A stretch of DNA of 64,000 nt from Halomonas salipaludis (lineage in GTDB: Bacteria > Pseudomonadota > Gammaproteobacteria > Pseudomonadales > Halomonadaceae): assembly GCF_002286975.1 (NCBI RefSeq), contig NZ_NSKB01000010.1, positions 93,545 to 157,544 on the forward strand, read 5' to 3'. This document shows positions 8,730 through 17,471 of this stretch, piece by piece. Made by a program: the position numbers and the translations under genes. Within the stretch, counting starts at the first letter, position 1. Each line of letters opens with the position of its first letter. The notes under the pieces were generated by a model, which made no database searches, was not told the origin of the DNA, and saw nothing but the letters and a program-made list of their open reading frames with translations.

Positions 8730-9899
8730 GTGACACAGGCACAGATCGTCGGTTGGGCACACTCTCCCTTCGGCAAGCTCACCGAGCCCGATACCGAAAC
8801 CCTCATGAAAGACGTGGTAAGCGATGCCCTGGTCCACGCCGGGGTCACCCACCAGGACATCGACGGCATCTTCGTGGGCGTCTACAACAACGGCTTCTCA
8901 CGCCAGGACTTCCAGGCCGCCCTGGTGGCCATGGGCGATGAGCGCTTTGCCCATACCCCCGCCACCCGTTACGAGAACGCCTGCGCCACGGGCAGTGCCG
9001 CCCTGCATGGAGCGCTCGACTTCATCGAGTCGGGGCGCGGCCGCATGGCCCTAGTGGTCGGCGCGGAGAAGATGAGCGCCACCCCGACCGCTGAGGTGGG
9101 CGACATCCTGCTCAGCGCCAGCTACCACCGGCACGAGGCCGACATTCAGGGCGGCTTCGCCGGCCTGTTCGGCAAGATCGCCGAGAGCTACTTCCAGCGC
9201 TACGGTGACCGCTCCCGCGAGCTGGCCATGATCGCCGCCAAGAATCACGCCAACGGCGTCGCCAACCCCTGGGCGCAGATGCGCAAGGACATCGGGGTCG
9301 ACTTCTGCGCCACTGTCTCCGAGCGCAACCCCATCGTTGCCGGGCCGCTGCGCCGCACCGACTGTTCGCTGATCTCCGACGGTGCTGCCGCCCTGGTCGT
9401 CGCCGACGCCGAGACGGCGGCCCAGATGCGGCGCGCCATCGGCTTCCGGGCGCGCACCCAGGCCAACGACATCATGGCGCTGTCGCAGCGTAACGTGCTC
9501 GAGTTTCGCGGCGCTGCCATCGCCTGGCAGCAGGCGCTGGCGGCATCAGGCCTCACCCTCGACGACCTATCCCTGGTCGAGACCCACGACTGTTTCACCA
9601 TCGCCGAGATGCTCGAGTACGAGGCCATGGGGCTCGCCGCCCCCGGCGAGGGCCATCGAGTGATCCGCGAGGGCCTGACCCACAAGGACGGCAAACTGCC
9701 GGTCAACCCTTCGGGCGGGCTCAAGTCCAAGGGCCACCCGATCGGCGCCACCGGGGTGTCCATGCACGTCATGGCCGCCATGCAGCTCATGGCGGAGGCC
9801 GGCGACATGCAGATACCCGGTGCCCGCCTCGCCGGTGTCTTCAACATGGGCGGCGCCGCCGTGACCAACTATGTGTCGATCCTGGAGCGCGTCAAATGA
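8730..9899 (+). CDS. Thiolase family protein (acetyl-CoA acetyltransferase / SCP-x type)
   Basis: A 389-residue thiolase of the SCP-x/lipid-transfer type. The nucleophilic Cys lies in YENACATGSAA; the catalytic His residues are in VETHDCF and GHPIGATG. The GTG at 8730 is chosen as start: the AAGGA site at 8716-8720 is spaced nine bases from it, but directly abuts the earlier GTG at 8721. It overlaps the acyl-CoA ligase by ATGA. In this operon it probably cleaves a beta-ketoacyl-CoA made from the ligase product; the true substrate is unknown and some members of this branch are not degradative. Confidence 0.85.
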   Translation: MTQAQIVGWAHSPFGKLTEPDTETLMKDVVSDALVHAGVTHQDIDGIFVGVYNNGFSRQDFQAALVAMGDERFAHTPATRYENACATGSAALHGALDFIESGRGRMALVVGAEKMSATPTAEVGDILLSASYHRHEADIQGGFAGLFGKIAESYFQRYGDRSRELAMIAAKNHANGVANPWAQMRKDIGVDFCATVSERNPIVAGPLRRTDCSLISDGAAALVVADAETAAQMRRAIGFRARTQANDIMALSQRNVLEFRGAAIAWQQALAASGLTLDDLSLVETHDCFTIAEMLEYEAMGLAAPGEGHRVIREGLTHKDGKLPVNPSGGLKSKGHPIGATGVSMHVMAAMQLMAEAGDMQIPGARLAGVFNMGGAAVTNYVSILERVK

Positions 9900-11497
9900 G
9901 CATGGACCTGGCCAACGGCATGACACCGGTTTCCACCCGGGTGATGAACCTCTCCCACCTGCTCACCGAGACCGCCCGGCGTCACCCCGACGACATCGGC
10001 TTCGTGTGGGGCGAGCGCAGCTGGCGCTGGGCCGAGATGGAGGCCCGGGCCGAGGCCTTCGCCTACGCCCTGGTAGAGGAATTCGGCGTGCGCAAGGGCG
10101 ACCGCCTGCTGGTGCAGTCGGCCAACTGCCACCAGATGTTCGAGGCGATGTTCGCCTGTTGGCGGGCCGGGGCCGTTTGGGTGCCCGCCAACTACCGCCA
10201 ATCGCCAGCGGACATCGCCTGGCTGGCGGCATCCTCCGGCGCCAAGGGGCTGCTTTGCGGCGCCGCCTTCGCCGAGCACGCCGCGGCCTGCCAGGCCCAT
10301 GTGGAATACAGCGTGGCCATTGGCGAGAGCGATTTCGCCCCCGACTACGAGACCCTGGTCGCCCGCCATGCCGGACGGCGCCTGCCAGCGGTGGCAGTGC
10401 AGCGCGACGACCCGGCCTGGTTCTTCTTCACCTCCGGCACCACCGGCCGGCCCAAGGCCGCAGTACTGACCCACGGCCAGATGGCTTTCGTGGTCACCAA
10501 TCACCTCTGCGACCTGATGCCCGGCACCGGCCCCGAGGACGCCTCTATCGTCGTCGCGCCGCTCTCCCACGGTGCCGGCATCCACCAACTCGCCCAGGTG
10601 GCCCACGGCGTCAAGACGATCCTGCCGGCTGGCGAGAAGTTCGACCCAGCCGAGGTTTGGGCGCTGGTCGAGAAGTGGCAAGTCACCAACGTCTTCACCG
10701 TGCCGACCATCGTCAAGATGCTCGTCGAGCATGACAGCGTTGACGAGCACGACCACACCTCGCTGCGCTACGTCATCTACGCCGGTGCCCCCATGTACCG
10801 TGCCGACCAGGTGAAGGCACTGAAAACCCTGGGCCCCGTGCTGGTGCAGTACTTCGGCCTCGGCGAGGTCACCGGCAACATCACCGTGCTGCCGCCGGCC
10901 TTTCACCACATCGACGATGCCCGCATGAAGATCGGCAGTTGCGGTTTCGCACGCACCGGCATGCAAGTGCAGATCCAGGACGCTGAGGGCAACGAGGTCG
11001 CCTCGGGTGAGACCGGCGAGATCGCCGTAATCGGCCCCGCCGTGTTCGCCGGCTACCACGACAACCCCGAGGCCAACCGCAAGAGCTTCCGTCACGGCTG
11101 GTTCCTGACCGGCGACCTGGGCCATATGGACGAGCAGGGCTTCGTCTACCTGACCGGCCGAGTCTCGGACATGTACATCTCCGGCGGTTCCAACATCTAT
11201 CCCCGCGAGATCGAGGAGAAGCTCCTGGCCCACCCGGATATCTCTGAGGTGGCAGTACTCGGCGTGGCGGATCCCGTCTGGGGCGAGGTGGGCCTCGCCG
11301 TCTGCGTGCCCTATCCTGGTGCCGTCCTCGACGCCGACGGCATGGCGGCCTGGCTGGACGGAAAGCTGGCCCGCTACAAACTGCCGCGCCACTATGTGTT
11401 CTGGGAGGAGATGCCCAAGTCCGCCTACGGCAAGATCACCAAGAAGTTGATTCGCGAGACACTCATCGAACGCGGGGACCTCAAGGAGGCGACATGA
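9896..11497 (+). CDS. AMP-dependent acyl-CoA synthetase/ligase
   Basis: A 533-residue member of the ANL adenylating enzyme family, which activates a carboxylic acid to acyl-AMP and then acyl-CoA. The P-loop FFTSGTTGRPKAA begins near residue 177; the A5-A8 region includes YFGLGEVTGN, TGDLGHMDEQGF and the SGGSNIYPREIEE hinge; the terminal catalytic Lys is in SAYGKITKK. Translationally coupled to both neighbours (4-base overlaps). The acid it activates is unknown, but a TRAP-imported acid is plausible from the context. Confidence 0.9.
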   Translation: MSMDLANGMTPVSTRVMNLSHLLTETARRHPDDIGFVWGERSWRWAEMEARAEAFAYALVEEFGVRKGDRLLVQSANCHQMFEAMFACWRAGAVWVPANYRQSPADIAWLAASSGAKGLLCGAAFAEHAAACQAHVEYSVAIGESDFAPDYETLVARHAGRRLPAVAVQRDDPAWFFFTSGTTGRPKAAVLTHGQMAFVVTNHLCDLMPGTGPEDASIVVAPLSHGAGIHQLAQVAHGVKTILPAGEKFDPAEVWALVEKWQVTNVFTVPTIVKMLVEHDSVDEHDHTSLRYVIYAGAPMYRADQVKALKTLGPVLVQYFGLGEVTGNITVLPPAFHHIDDARMKIGSCGFARTGMQVQIQDAEGNEVASGETGEIAVIGPAVFAGYHDNPEANRKSFRHGWFLTGDLGHMDEQGFVYLTGRVSDMYISGGSNIYPREIEEKLLAHPDISEVAVLGVADPVWGEVGLAVCVPYPGAVLDADGMAAWLDGKLARYKLPRHYVFWEEMPKSAYGKITKKLIRETLIERGDLKEAT

Positions 11498-12354
11498 ACT
11501 CTGATGCCCGACATGCCGGGTCGATGCGTCGCATCATGCATCCGGGACCGTGGGCCGACCAGCGCCATCAGGCAGTGCCCTGCCGAGTAACCCAGCGCCG
11601 TCTCGTTCTACGCGGCGGCCAGACGCTGCACGCTGCCGTGGTCATGGCCCTGGAGGAGAGTGGAGCCCGCGCTGCCTATCTCGAACTGGCGGAGGCAACG
11701 ATGGCATCGCTGCGCTACGTCATTCCGGCAGACGATGAAAGCGGTGAGCACGCCGCCTGGTACAGCGCCACCCACGAACTCGCGCCACCGGCGCTCCTCC
11801 ATCGCGCCGGTCTGCATGTCGGCCGCCGCGACGGTAAGCCGTTCCTGCACTGCCACGGCCTCTGGGAAGGCGCCGACGGCAGCCAGGCCATGGGACACAT
11901 GCTACCTACCGAATCGGTGCTGGCAGAGGATACCGAGGCGACCTGCCTGGTGGTGGAGGACGCCCTGCTGGAGGTGATTCACGACGCCGAGACCCGCTTC
12001 TCGCTGTTCGCACCGCGCCCCGAGGGTCCACCGTCGACGGGTACCAACGCGTTGCTGTTCACGCTTAGGCCCAACCAGGATCTAGGCGAGGCTGTAGAGG
12101 CCCTCGCCGACCGCTACGGACTTACCGAAGCGCAGCTATCGGGCCTCGGCAGCCTTGTCGGCACCACCTTTGCCGACGGCAGTGTCTTGAGCAGCCACGC
12201 CACTGAGGTGTTGATACTCAGCGGCCGCCTGGAACATGGAAAAGCTATCATCGAGCTTGCCTCGGTAGGCATCGACGGCATACATCGTCAAGGGCACCTC
12301 GCCCCCGGCCACAATGCCGTCTGCGTCACCGCTGAGCTGATACTCCATCAATGA
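11494..12354 (+). CDS. Tandem PPC (DUF296) domain protein
   Basis: A 286-residue protein with two PPC/DUF296 domains: residues about 20-150 (with FLHCHGLWEG then MGHMLPTE, the metal-binding His pattern) and about 170-285 (FTLRPNQDLGEAVEALADRY, LSGLGSLVGTTFADG). PPC domains in plants accompany AT-hook DNA-binding proteins; stand-alone bacterial copies form trimers and have no firmly known role. Here no AT-hook is visible. The second domain lacks the HCHG signature (AT-rich replacement SSHATEVLILSG). Overlap by ATGA with the ligase shows it belongs to the thiolase-ligase operon, which suggests a metabolic or CoA-ester-sensing job (inference). Confidence 0.75.
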   Translation: MNSDARHAGSMRRIMHPGPWADQRHQAVPCRVTQRRLVLRGGQTLHAAVVMALEESGARAAYLELAEATMASLRYVIPADDESGEHAAWYSATHELAPPALLHRAGLHVGRRDGKPFLHCHGLWEGADGSQAMGHMLPTESVLAEDTEATCLVVEDALLEVIHDAETRFSLFAPRPEGPPSTGTNALLFTLRPNQDLGEAVEALADRYGLTEAQLSGLGSLVGTTFADGSVLSSHATEVLILSGRLEHGKAIIELASVGIDGIHRQGHLAPGHNAVCVTAELILHQ

Positions 12355-12616
12355 TCCAGCCTGCGGCGTCTGAGCTTTGACGCACTCTGTGGATTCCAGC
12401 CGCGGTATTGTGTCCGACTCGTTGGATTGCGCATGAGCGGTTGAGGTTGTTCTTGCTGTTATCGGGGCTTGCCGATTCAAGCTAGTTAGCCGGCATAAGG
12501 GCGTCAAACGGCAGTGTCAGGACGCGCTGATGACCAGCGCCTTGCGGAAAGACGACGTTGAGCTTCGCACCTGGCCAGCGCGTTCGACGGCGAGCGTGTG
12601 ATGATCGAGGCGTGAG

Positions 12617-12645
12617 AGCACGGACACCCACCGAGCGCCCGTGCT
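12617..12645 (-). terminator. Hairpin downstream of the pyruvate oxidase gene
   Basis: AGCACGG and CCGTGCT arms (7 bp) separated by 15 bases, just beyond the stop codon at 12649 on the minus strand. No long T-run follows, so it is a weak candidate. The rest of the 294-base gap 12355-12648 shows no convincing gene. Confidence 0.4.
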
Positions 12646-12648
12646 GAT

Positions 12649-14361
12649 TCAACGCTTGAGGAAGTTGCTCTTGACCAGGCTCACCACCTCATCCATGCGC
12701 CCGGCGAGCACTGCCTTGCCGGAATAGAGCGCGGTGGAGGCGACCTGCCCGGCTTCCACCTTGGGCGGCATCACCAGCTCCATGGGGTTGACCTTCACAT
12801 CCAGCAGGGCTGGCCCCGGCTGGGCGAACAGCTCGCCGAGGGCCGCGTCGAGCTCGTCTTCGCGCTCGACGCGCTTGCCCCACATGCCGATGGCCTCGGC
12901 CACGCGCCCGAAATCTGGGTTGGTTAGGCCGGTGAAGGCATCGAGCAGCCCTTCCACCTTCTGCTCCAGCTCGACGAAGCCCAGCGAGGCGTTGTTGTAG
13001 ACCACCAGCTTGAGCGGGATCCGCTCCTGCACCAGGGTCAGCAGGTCGCCGAGCAGCATCGCTAGCCCGCCGTCGCCACACATCGCCACTACCTGGCGCT
13101 GTGGGTAGGCAAGCTGAATGCCGATCGCCTGGGGGTAGGCGTTGGCCATGGTGCCGTGCTGCAGGCTAGCCAGGGTGCGACGCCGGCCATGGGTCTGAAT
13201 ATGGCGCAGCATCCACACCATCGGGCTGCCGGTATCAGCAGTGACGATCGCGTCCTCGGCGGCCAGGCGGTCCACCGCCAAGGTCAACTCCTGGGGGTGG
13301 ATCAGGCCGTCATCGCGGGTGTTATGCGCCGACTTCTCCAGCGACTTGCGGTAGCGCTTCAGGCACTTGTCGAGCCAGCGCGTGCTGGTCTGCTCCTCGA
13401 CCACCTCGAGCAGCGCCTCGCAGGTGTCCCGGGTGCTGCCGACCAGGCCGATATCCACCGGGTGGCGGCGCCCGATCTGCGCAGGGTCATGGTCGACCTG
13501 GATGATAGTCGCCTTGTCAGGGTAGAACTGGGTCCAGGCGAAGTTGCAGCCCAACAGCAGCAGAGTGTCGCATTCGGCCACCGCTTCATAGCCGCCTTCC
13601 AGACCGAAGACCCCGGTCATGCCCACCTGATAGGGGTTGTCGTGTTCGATGAAGTCCTTGGCTCGCGAGGTCCAGGCCACTGGCGCCTTGAGCTTCTCCG
13701 CCAGCGCCAGCACCTGCTCGCGGGCGTGTTCGCAGCCGGAGCCGGCGAAGATCGAGATCTTGCCGCCGCGGTTGAGCTGCTTGACTGCCGGTACGAACGA
13801 TTCGGCGCTGGGGCGCAGCGCGTAGTCGAAGCGATGCGCCCGGTAGGGCAGGTCCTGGGACGGCGTCTGGGTAAACAGGTCGCCGGGCACGATCAACACC
13901 GCTACGCCGCGCTTGGCCAGCGCCGTCTGGGCGGCGATGGCGGCCATGCGGCGGGCCTGCTCGGGGGAGGCCAAGGTCTCGCAGAACACGCTGTACTGCT
14001 TGAAGATCGGTGACTGGTCGACTGCCTGGGGGAACCCCACTCCCGACTCGCCAACCGGTACCTGAGAGGCGATGAGGACCACCGGCGCACCATTGCGGTG
14101 GGCATCGTACAGGCCGTTGACGAAGTGCAGACTGCCCGGCCCGCAGGAGCCGGCACACAGCGCCAGCTCGCCGGTCATGTAGGCCTCGCCGCCGGCGGCG
14201 AAGCCGCCTACCTCCTCATGGCGTACCGGCACCCACTGGATATCGCTCTGGCGCAGGCTGTCGGTGAAGTGATTGAGCGTATCGCCGGCCACGCCATAGC
14301 AGCGCTTGGCGCCGGCCTGCTGTAACGTCTCGACGATGATGCTGGCTACGTTGTGGCTCAT
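12649..14361 (-). CDS. poxB: Thiamine-diphosphate-dependent pyruvate oxidase/dehydrogenase (PoxB-like)
   Basis: A 570-residue ThDP enzyme of the pyruvate oxidase (PoxB) branch. The activating Glu is in VRHEEVGGFAAGGEA near residue 49; the ThDP-Mg motif is GDGGLAMLLGDLLTLVQ with YNNASLG; the central FAD/transhydrogenase-like domain is in the middle. Start at MSHNVAS (14361) rather than 48 bases earlier, because the longer N-terminus is unlike the family. PoxB decarboxylates pyruvate to acetate, passing electrons to quinone or oxygen. Monocistronic, with a hairpin downstream. Confidence 0.85.
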   Translation of the reverse strand: MSHNVASIIVETLQQAGAKRCYGVAGDTLNHFTDSLRQSDIQWVPVRHEEVGGFAAGGEAYMTGELALCAGSCGPGSLHFVNGLYDAHRNGAPVVLIASQVPVGESGVGFPQAVDQSPIFKQYSVFCETLASPEQARRMAAIAAQTALAKRGVAVLIVPGDLFTQTPSQDLPYRAHRFDYALRPSAESFVPAVKQLNRGGKISIFAGSGCEHAREQVLALAEKLKAPVAWTSRAKDFIEHDNPYQVGMTGVFGLEGGYEAVAECDTLLLLGCNFAWTQFYPDKATIIQVDHDPAQIGRRHPVDIGLVGSTRDTCEALLEVVEEQTSTRWLDKCLKRYRKSLEKSAHNTRDDGLIHPQELTLAVDRLAAEDAIVTADTGSPMVWMLRHIQTHGRRRTLASLQHGTMANAYPQAIGIQLAYPQRQVVAMCGDGGLAMLLGDLLTLVQERIPLKLVVYNNASLGFVELEQKVEGLLDAFTGLTNPDFGRVAEAIGMWGKRVEREDELDAALGELFAQPGPALLDVKVNPMELVMPPKVEAGQVASTALYSGKAVLAGRMDEVVSLVKSNFLKR

Positions 14362-14564
14362 GTGCGAATCCCTCCGCGTCAGCGGCAGCCAGGATGGCTG
14401 CCATTTCAACCCGCTGCCCTCATGGCACGGGTCATGTTTCCAGCCTAGGCCTTGCCGCGGGCGGGTTTCAAATCCCCGCCGGCGTTAAGCGTTGACTTGG
14501 TGGGCGGCGACGGTGCCCACTATGCTCAGCACATATTGCATTGCATCAACGCCAGGGAGGCGAC

Positions 14565-15590
14565 ATGCCAGAGACCAAAGCCATTGACCTGGCGCTTCAG
14601 GGCGGAGGCGCACACGGCGCCTTCACCTGGGGCGTGATAGACCGCCTGCTGGAAGACCCGCGCATCGAAATAGAGGGCATCAGCGGTACCAGTGCCGGCG
14701 CCATGAACGCCGTGGTGGTGGCCGAGGGGCTGACCCGCGGCGGCGAGCAAGCCGCGCGGGAAGGGCTGGAGGCCTTCTGGCGCGCGGTCAGCGACGCCGC
14801 CATGACCAGCCCCATCAAGCGCACCCCGCTGGACATGCTGCTCGGCAACTGGAGCCTCGACCACTCCCCCGGCTATCTGATGATGGATTTCATGAGCCGC
14901 GTGGTGTCGCCCTACCAGTTCAACCCCTTCAACCTCAATCCGCTGCGCGACCTGCTGGCCGAGCTGGTCGACTTCGAGCGGGTTCGTCGCTGCGACTCGC
15001 TCAAGCTGTTCGTGTGTGCCACCGATGTGAAGAGTGGCAAGCAACGGGTCTTTCGCCGCGAGGAGATGAGCGCCGATGCGGTGATGGCCTCGGCCTGCCT
15101 GCCGTTCATGTTCCAGGCCGTGGAAATCGACGGCCGCGCCTACTGGGACGGCGGCTACGTCGGCAACCCGGCGCTGTTCCCGCTGATGGAGGAGTGCGGC
15201 TCGCGGGACATCGTGATCGTGCAGATCAACCCCATCGAACGCGACGAGGTGCCGACCAGCGCCGCGGCGATCCTCAACCGCATGAACGAGATCACCTTCA
15301 ACGCGTCGCTGATCAAGGAAGTGCGCATGGCTGCCATGCTCAAGGGCCTGATCAGCGATAGCGGCATGGATATCGGCTGCTACCGTGACACCCTGTTCCA
15401 CCGCATCAGCGCCGACGACGCCCTGGAAGGGCTATCGGTGTCGAGCAAGATGAACGCCGAGTGGGCGTTCCTGTGCAAGCTGCGCGACAGCGGCCGGGCG
15501 GCCTGCGACGCCTGGCTCGATGCCTCCTTCGACGACCTCGGCAAATGCTCCACGCTGGACATCGACAGCGTCTACCTGCAACAGGAATGA
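14565..15590 (+). CDS. Patatin-like phospholipase family protein
   Basis: A 341-residue patatin-family serine hydrolase. It has the oxyanion loop GGGAHG (13-18), nucleophile elbow GTSAG with S43, and the catalytic Asp in YWDGGYVG (D195), so the Ser-Asp dyad is complete. No signal peptide. A strong AGGGAGG ribosome site precedes the ATG at 14565, deciding against the earlier in-frame ATG at 14541. Likely a cytoplasmic or membrane-associated lipid acyl hydrolase; substrate unknown. Confidence 0.87.
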   Translation: MPETKAIDLALQGGGAHGAFTWGVIDRLLEDPRIEIEGISGTSAGAMNAVVVAEGLTRGGEQAAREGLEAFWRAVSDAAMTSPIKRTPLDMLLGNWSLDHSPGYLMMDFMSRVVSPYQFNPFNLNPLRDLLAELVDFERVRRCDSLKLFVCATDVKSGKQRVFRREEMSADAVMASACLPFMFQAVEIDGRAYWDGGYVGNPALFPLMEECGSRDIVIVQINPIERDEVPTSAAAILNRMNEITFNASLIKEVRMAAMLKGLISDSGMDIGCYRDTLFHRISADDALEGLSVSSKMNAEWAFLCKLRDSGRAACDAWLDASFDDLGKCSTLDIDSVYLQQE

Positions 15591-15792
15591 CACAGCGTTG
15601 ACACCAAAAGTGGCGAAATCGAAGCTCACGGCACATGCTAATATCGAAAGCATGACTGCCACACTCGAAGAGGAGGAACGTAGCGCACGCATCATGGAAG
15701 CGACGCTGGGCACTAGATGACAGCCTGTCACATGACCGTAAGGTGTCACTGCCAGTGTCGACATTGCCGTCAACCAAGGAGTGCTTCCACCG

Positions 15793-17202
15793 ATGGTACG
15801 ACTCGACAAGAAGGCCACGAGGCTTTACGTACTGGACACCAACGTCCTGATTCACGACCCCGCCGCGCTTTATCAGTTCGAAGAGCACGATGTGGTCATC
15901 CCGATGACCGTCCTCGAAGAACTCGACAAGCACAAGAACGGCATCCGCGAGATCGCGCGTACCGCTCGGCAAGTCAGCCGCACCCTCTCCGATATCACCA
16001 GCCAGGTCAGTTTCGACGACATCCAGCAGGGCATCCCCATCCCTCGCATCAGCGGTGAGACGGGGCGTTTGCGGTTTCTCTGCTACCAGGACCTCAAGCC
16101 CCTCGACAACCTCGAGGACAGCCCCGACAACCGCATCCTCGCCGAGACCTGCCGGCTGCGCGACGAGCGTCCCGACGCCTCGGTGATCCTGGTCACCAAG
16201 GACATCAACCTGCGGGTCAAGGCCTCGGCGCTCAGAGTGCCGGTGGAGGACTACCTCAACGACCGCGCCTTCTCCGACAGCGACGCCATGATCGAGGGCG
16301 CCAAGGTCTATGCCGATGCCGGCCAGGACGGCAACGGGCTGTGGGAGTGCCTCAATGTCGAGGTCAGGGTCGAGCGCGTCGACCACCACACTTTCTACCA
16401 GCTCAGCGGCGAGACGCCGCGCGACTGGCACGTCGGCATGCTGGTCTCGGACAGCGACAACGGCGCCGACTTCGAGGCCATCGTGCGCGAGCTGACACCC
16501 AGCACGGCGCGCCTGCAGCTGCTCACCAACTACCGCCACCACGCCGGGGTGTGGGGCGTGCACGCCCACGACAGCCGTCAGAACTTCACCCTCAACCTGC
16601 TGATGGACCCGGAGATCGACCTGGTCACCATCGCCGGCAACGCCGGTACCGGCAAGACCTTCATGACCTTGGCCGCTGCCTTCCAACAGACCCTCGACGC
16701 CAAGCAGTTCGAACGCATCGTGTTCACCCGCGCGCCGATCCCCATGGGCGAAGACATCGGCTTTCTGCCCGGCACCGAGGAGGAGAAGATGTCACCGTGG
16801 ATGGGCGCCTTCCACGACAACATGGACAACCTGCTGCGTAGCGAGGATGGCGACACCAGCTGGGACAACGGCGCCACCCGCCAGCTGCTCGGCTCGCGGG
16901 TACAGATCCGCTCGCCGGGCTTCATGCGTGGGCGCACCTTGAACGACACCTTCCTGATCATCGACGAGGCGCAGAACTTCACGCCCAAGCAGCTCAAGGC
17001 GCTGGTCAGCCGTGCCGGGCGCAACACCAAGATCGTCTGCCTGGGCAACGTCGGCCAGATCGACACCCCCTACCTCACCGCCAACACCTGCGGCATGGCG
17101 GCGGTGGTCGAACGCTTCCGCGACTGGCCCCACGCCGGCCATATCACCCTCAAGAGCGTCGAACGCTCACGCCTGGCGCTGGCCGCCGAAGAGCTGCTGT
17201 AA
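15793..17202 (+). CDS. PhoH family protein with N-terminal PIN domain
   Basis: A 469-residue fusion of a PIN ribonuclease domain (residues 5-150, YVLDTNVLIHDPAAL and IPMTVLEELDKHK carry acidic metal ligands) and a PhoH ATPase domain (about 250-465) with Walker A GNAGTGKT (282-289) and Walker B FLIIDEAQNFTP. This PhoH2/YlaK-like architecture is linked to RNA unwinding and cleavage. ATG 15793 is preferred because the AAGGAG site at 15776-15781 is correctly spaced from it. Monocistronic with a strong terminator downstream. Confidence 0.9.
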   Translation: MVRLDKKATRLYVLDTNVLIHDPAALYQFEEHDVVIPMTVLEELDKHKNGIREIARTARQVSRTLSDITSQVSFDDIQQGIPIPRISGETGRLRFLCYQDLKPLDNLEDSPDNRILAETCRLRDERPDASVILVTKDINLRVKASALRVPVEDYLNDRAFSDSDAMIEGAKVYADAGQDGNGLWECLNVEVRVERVDHHTFYQLSGETPRDWHVGMLVSDSDNGADFEAIVRELTPSTARLQLLTNYRHHAGVWGVHAHDSRQNFTLNLLMDPEIDLVTIAGNAGTGKTFMTLAAAFQQTLDAKQFERIVFTRAPIPMGEDIGFLPGTEEEKMSPWMGAFHDNMDNLLRSEDGDTSWDNGATRQLLGSRVQIRSPGFMRGRTLNDTFLIIDEAQNFTPKQLKALVSRAGRNTKIVCLGNVGQIDTPYLTANTCGMAAVVERFRDWPHAGHITLKSVERSRLALAAEELL

Positions 17203-17219
17203 CCCACCCCAGCACCCCG

Positions 17220-17256
17220 AATCCCCGCGCCTCGGCAATGCCGATGCGCGGGGATT
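17220..17256 (+). terminator. Terminator after the PIN-PhoH gene
   Basis: Perfect 11-bp stem, AATCCCCGCGC paired with GCGCGGGGATT, around a 15-base loop, starting 18 bases after the stop codon at 17202. T-tail is short. Confidence 0.7.
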
Positions 17257-17471
17257 GCCGTGGGATCGTACTCACAAGCTTCCATCAGGCTTGCCCACTG
17301 CACCACCTCCTCAGGTGACGCCCATCAGACTCGTCATGTTGGTGCAGTTACATTGCAGGCTAACGAAGCCGTACTGACGAATGTCCTCATACCTCGTTGT
17401 CTAATGAAGGAATACTCGAACTTGGCATGGATGCTGCGATGTCCCCATTGTCTGACATGGAGGAATCGCAG

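Noticed and set aside
9869..11392. A 507-residue open frame on the minus strand opposite the acyl-CoA ligase
   Set aside because: Rich in Gly, His and Val with no family motif; it is a mirror of the strongly biased codons of the ligase gene.
13156..14013. A 285-residue plus-strand frame inside the pyruvate oxidase gene
   Set aside because: Antisense shadow; the PoxB frame on the minus strand carries all the motifs.
15655..15720. 22-residue frame (MTATLEEEERSARIMEATLG first) upstream of the PIN-PhoH gene
   Set aside because: No family, no good ribosome site and no conserved feature; not distinguishable from chance.
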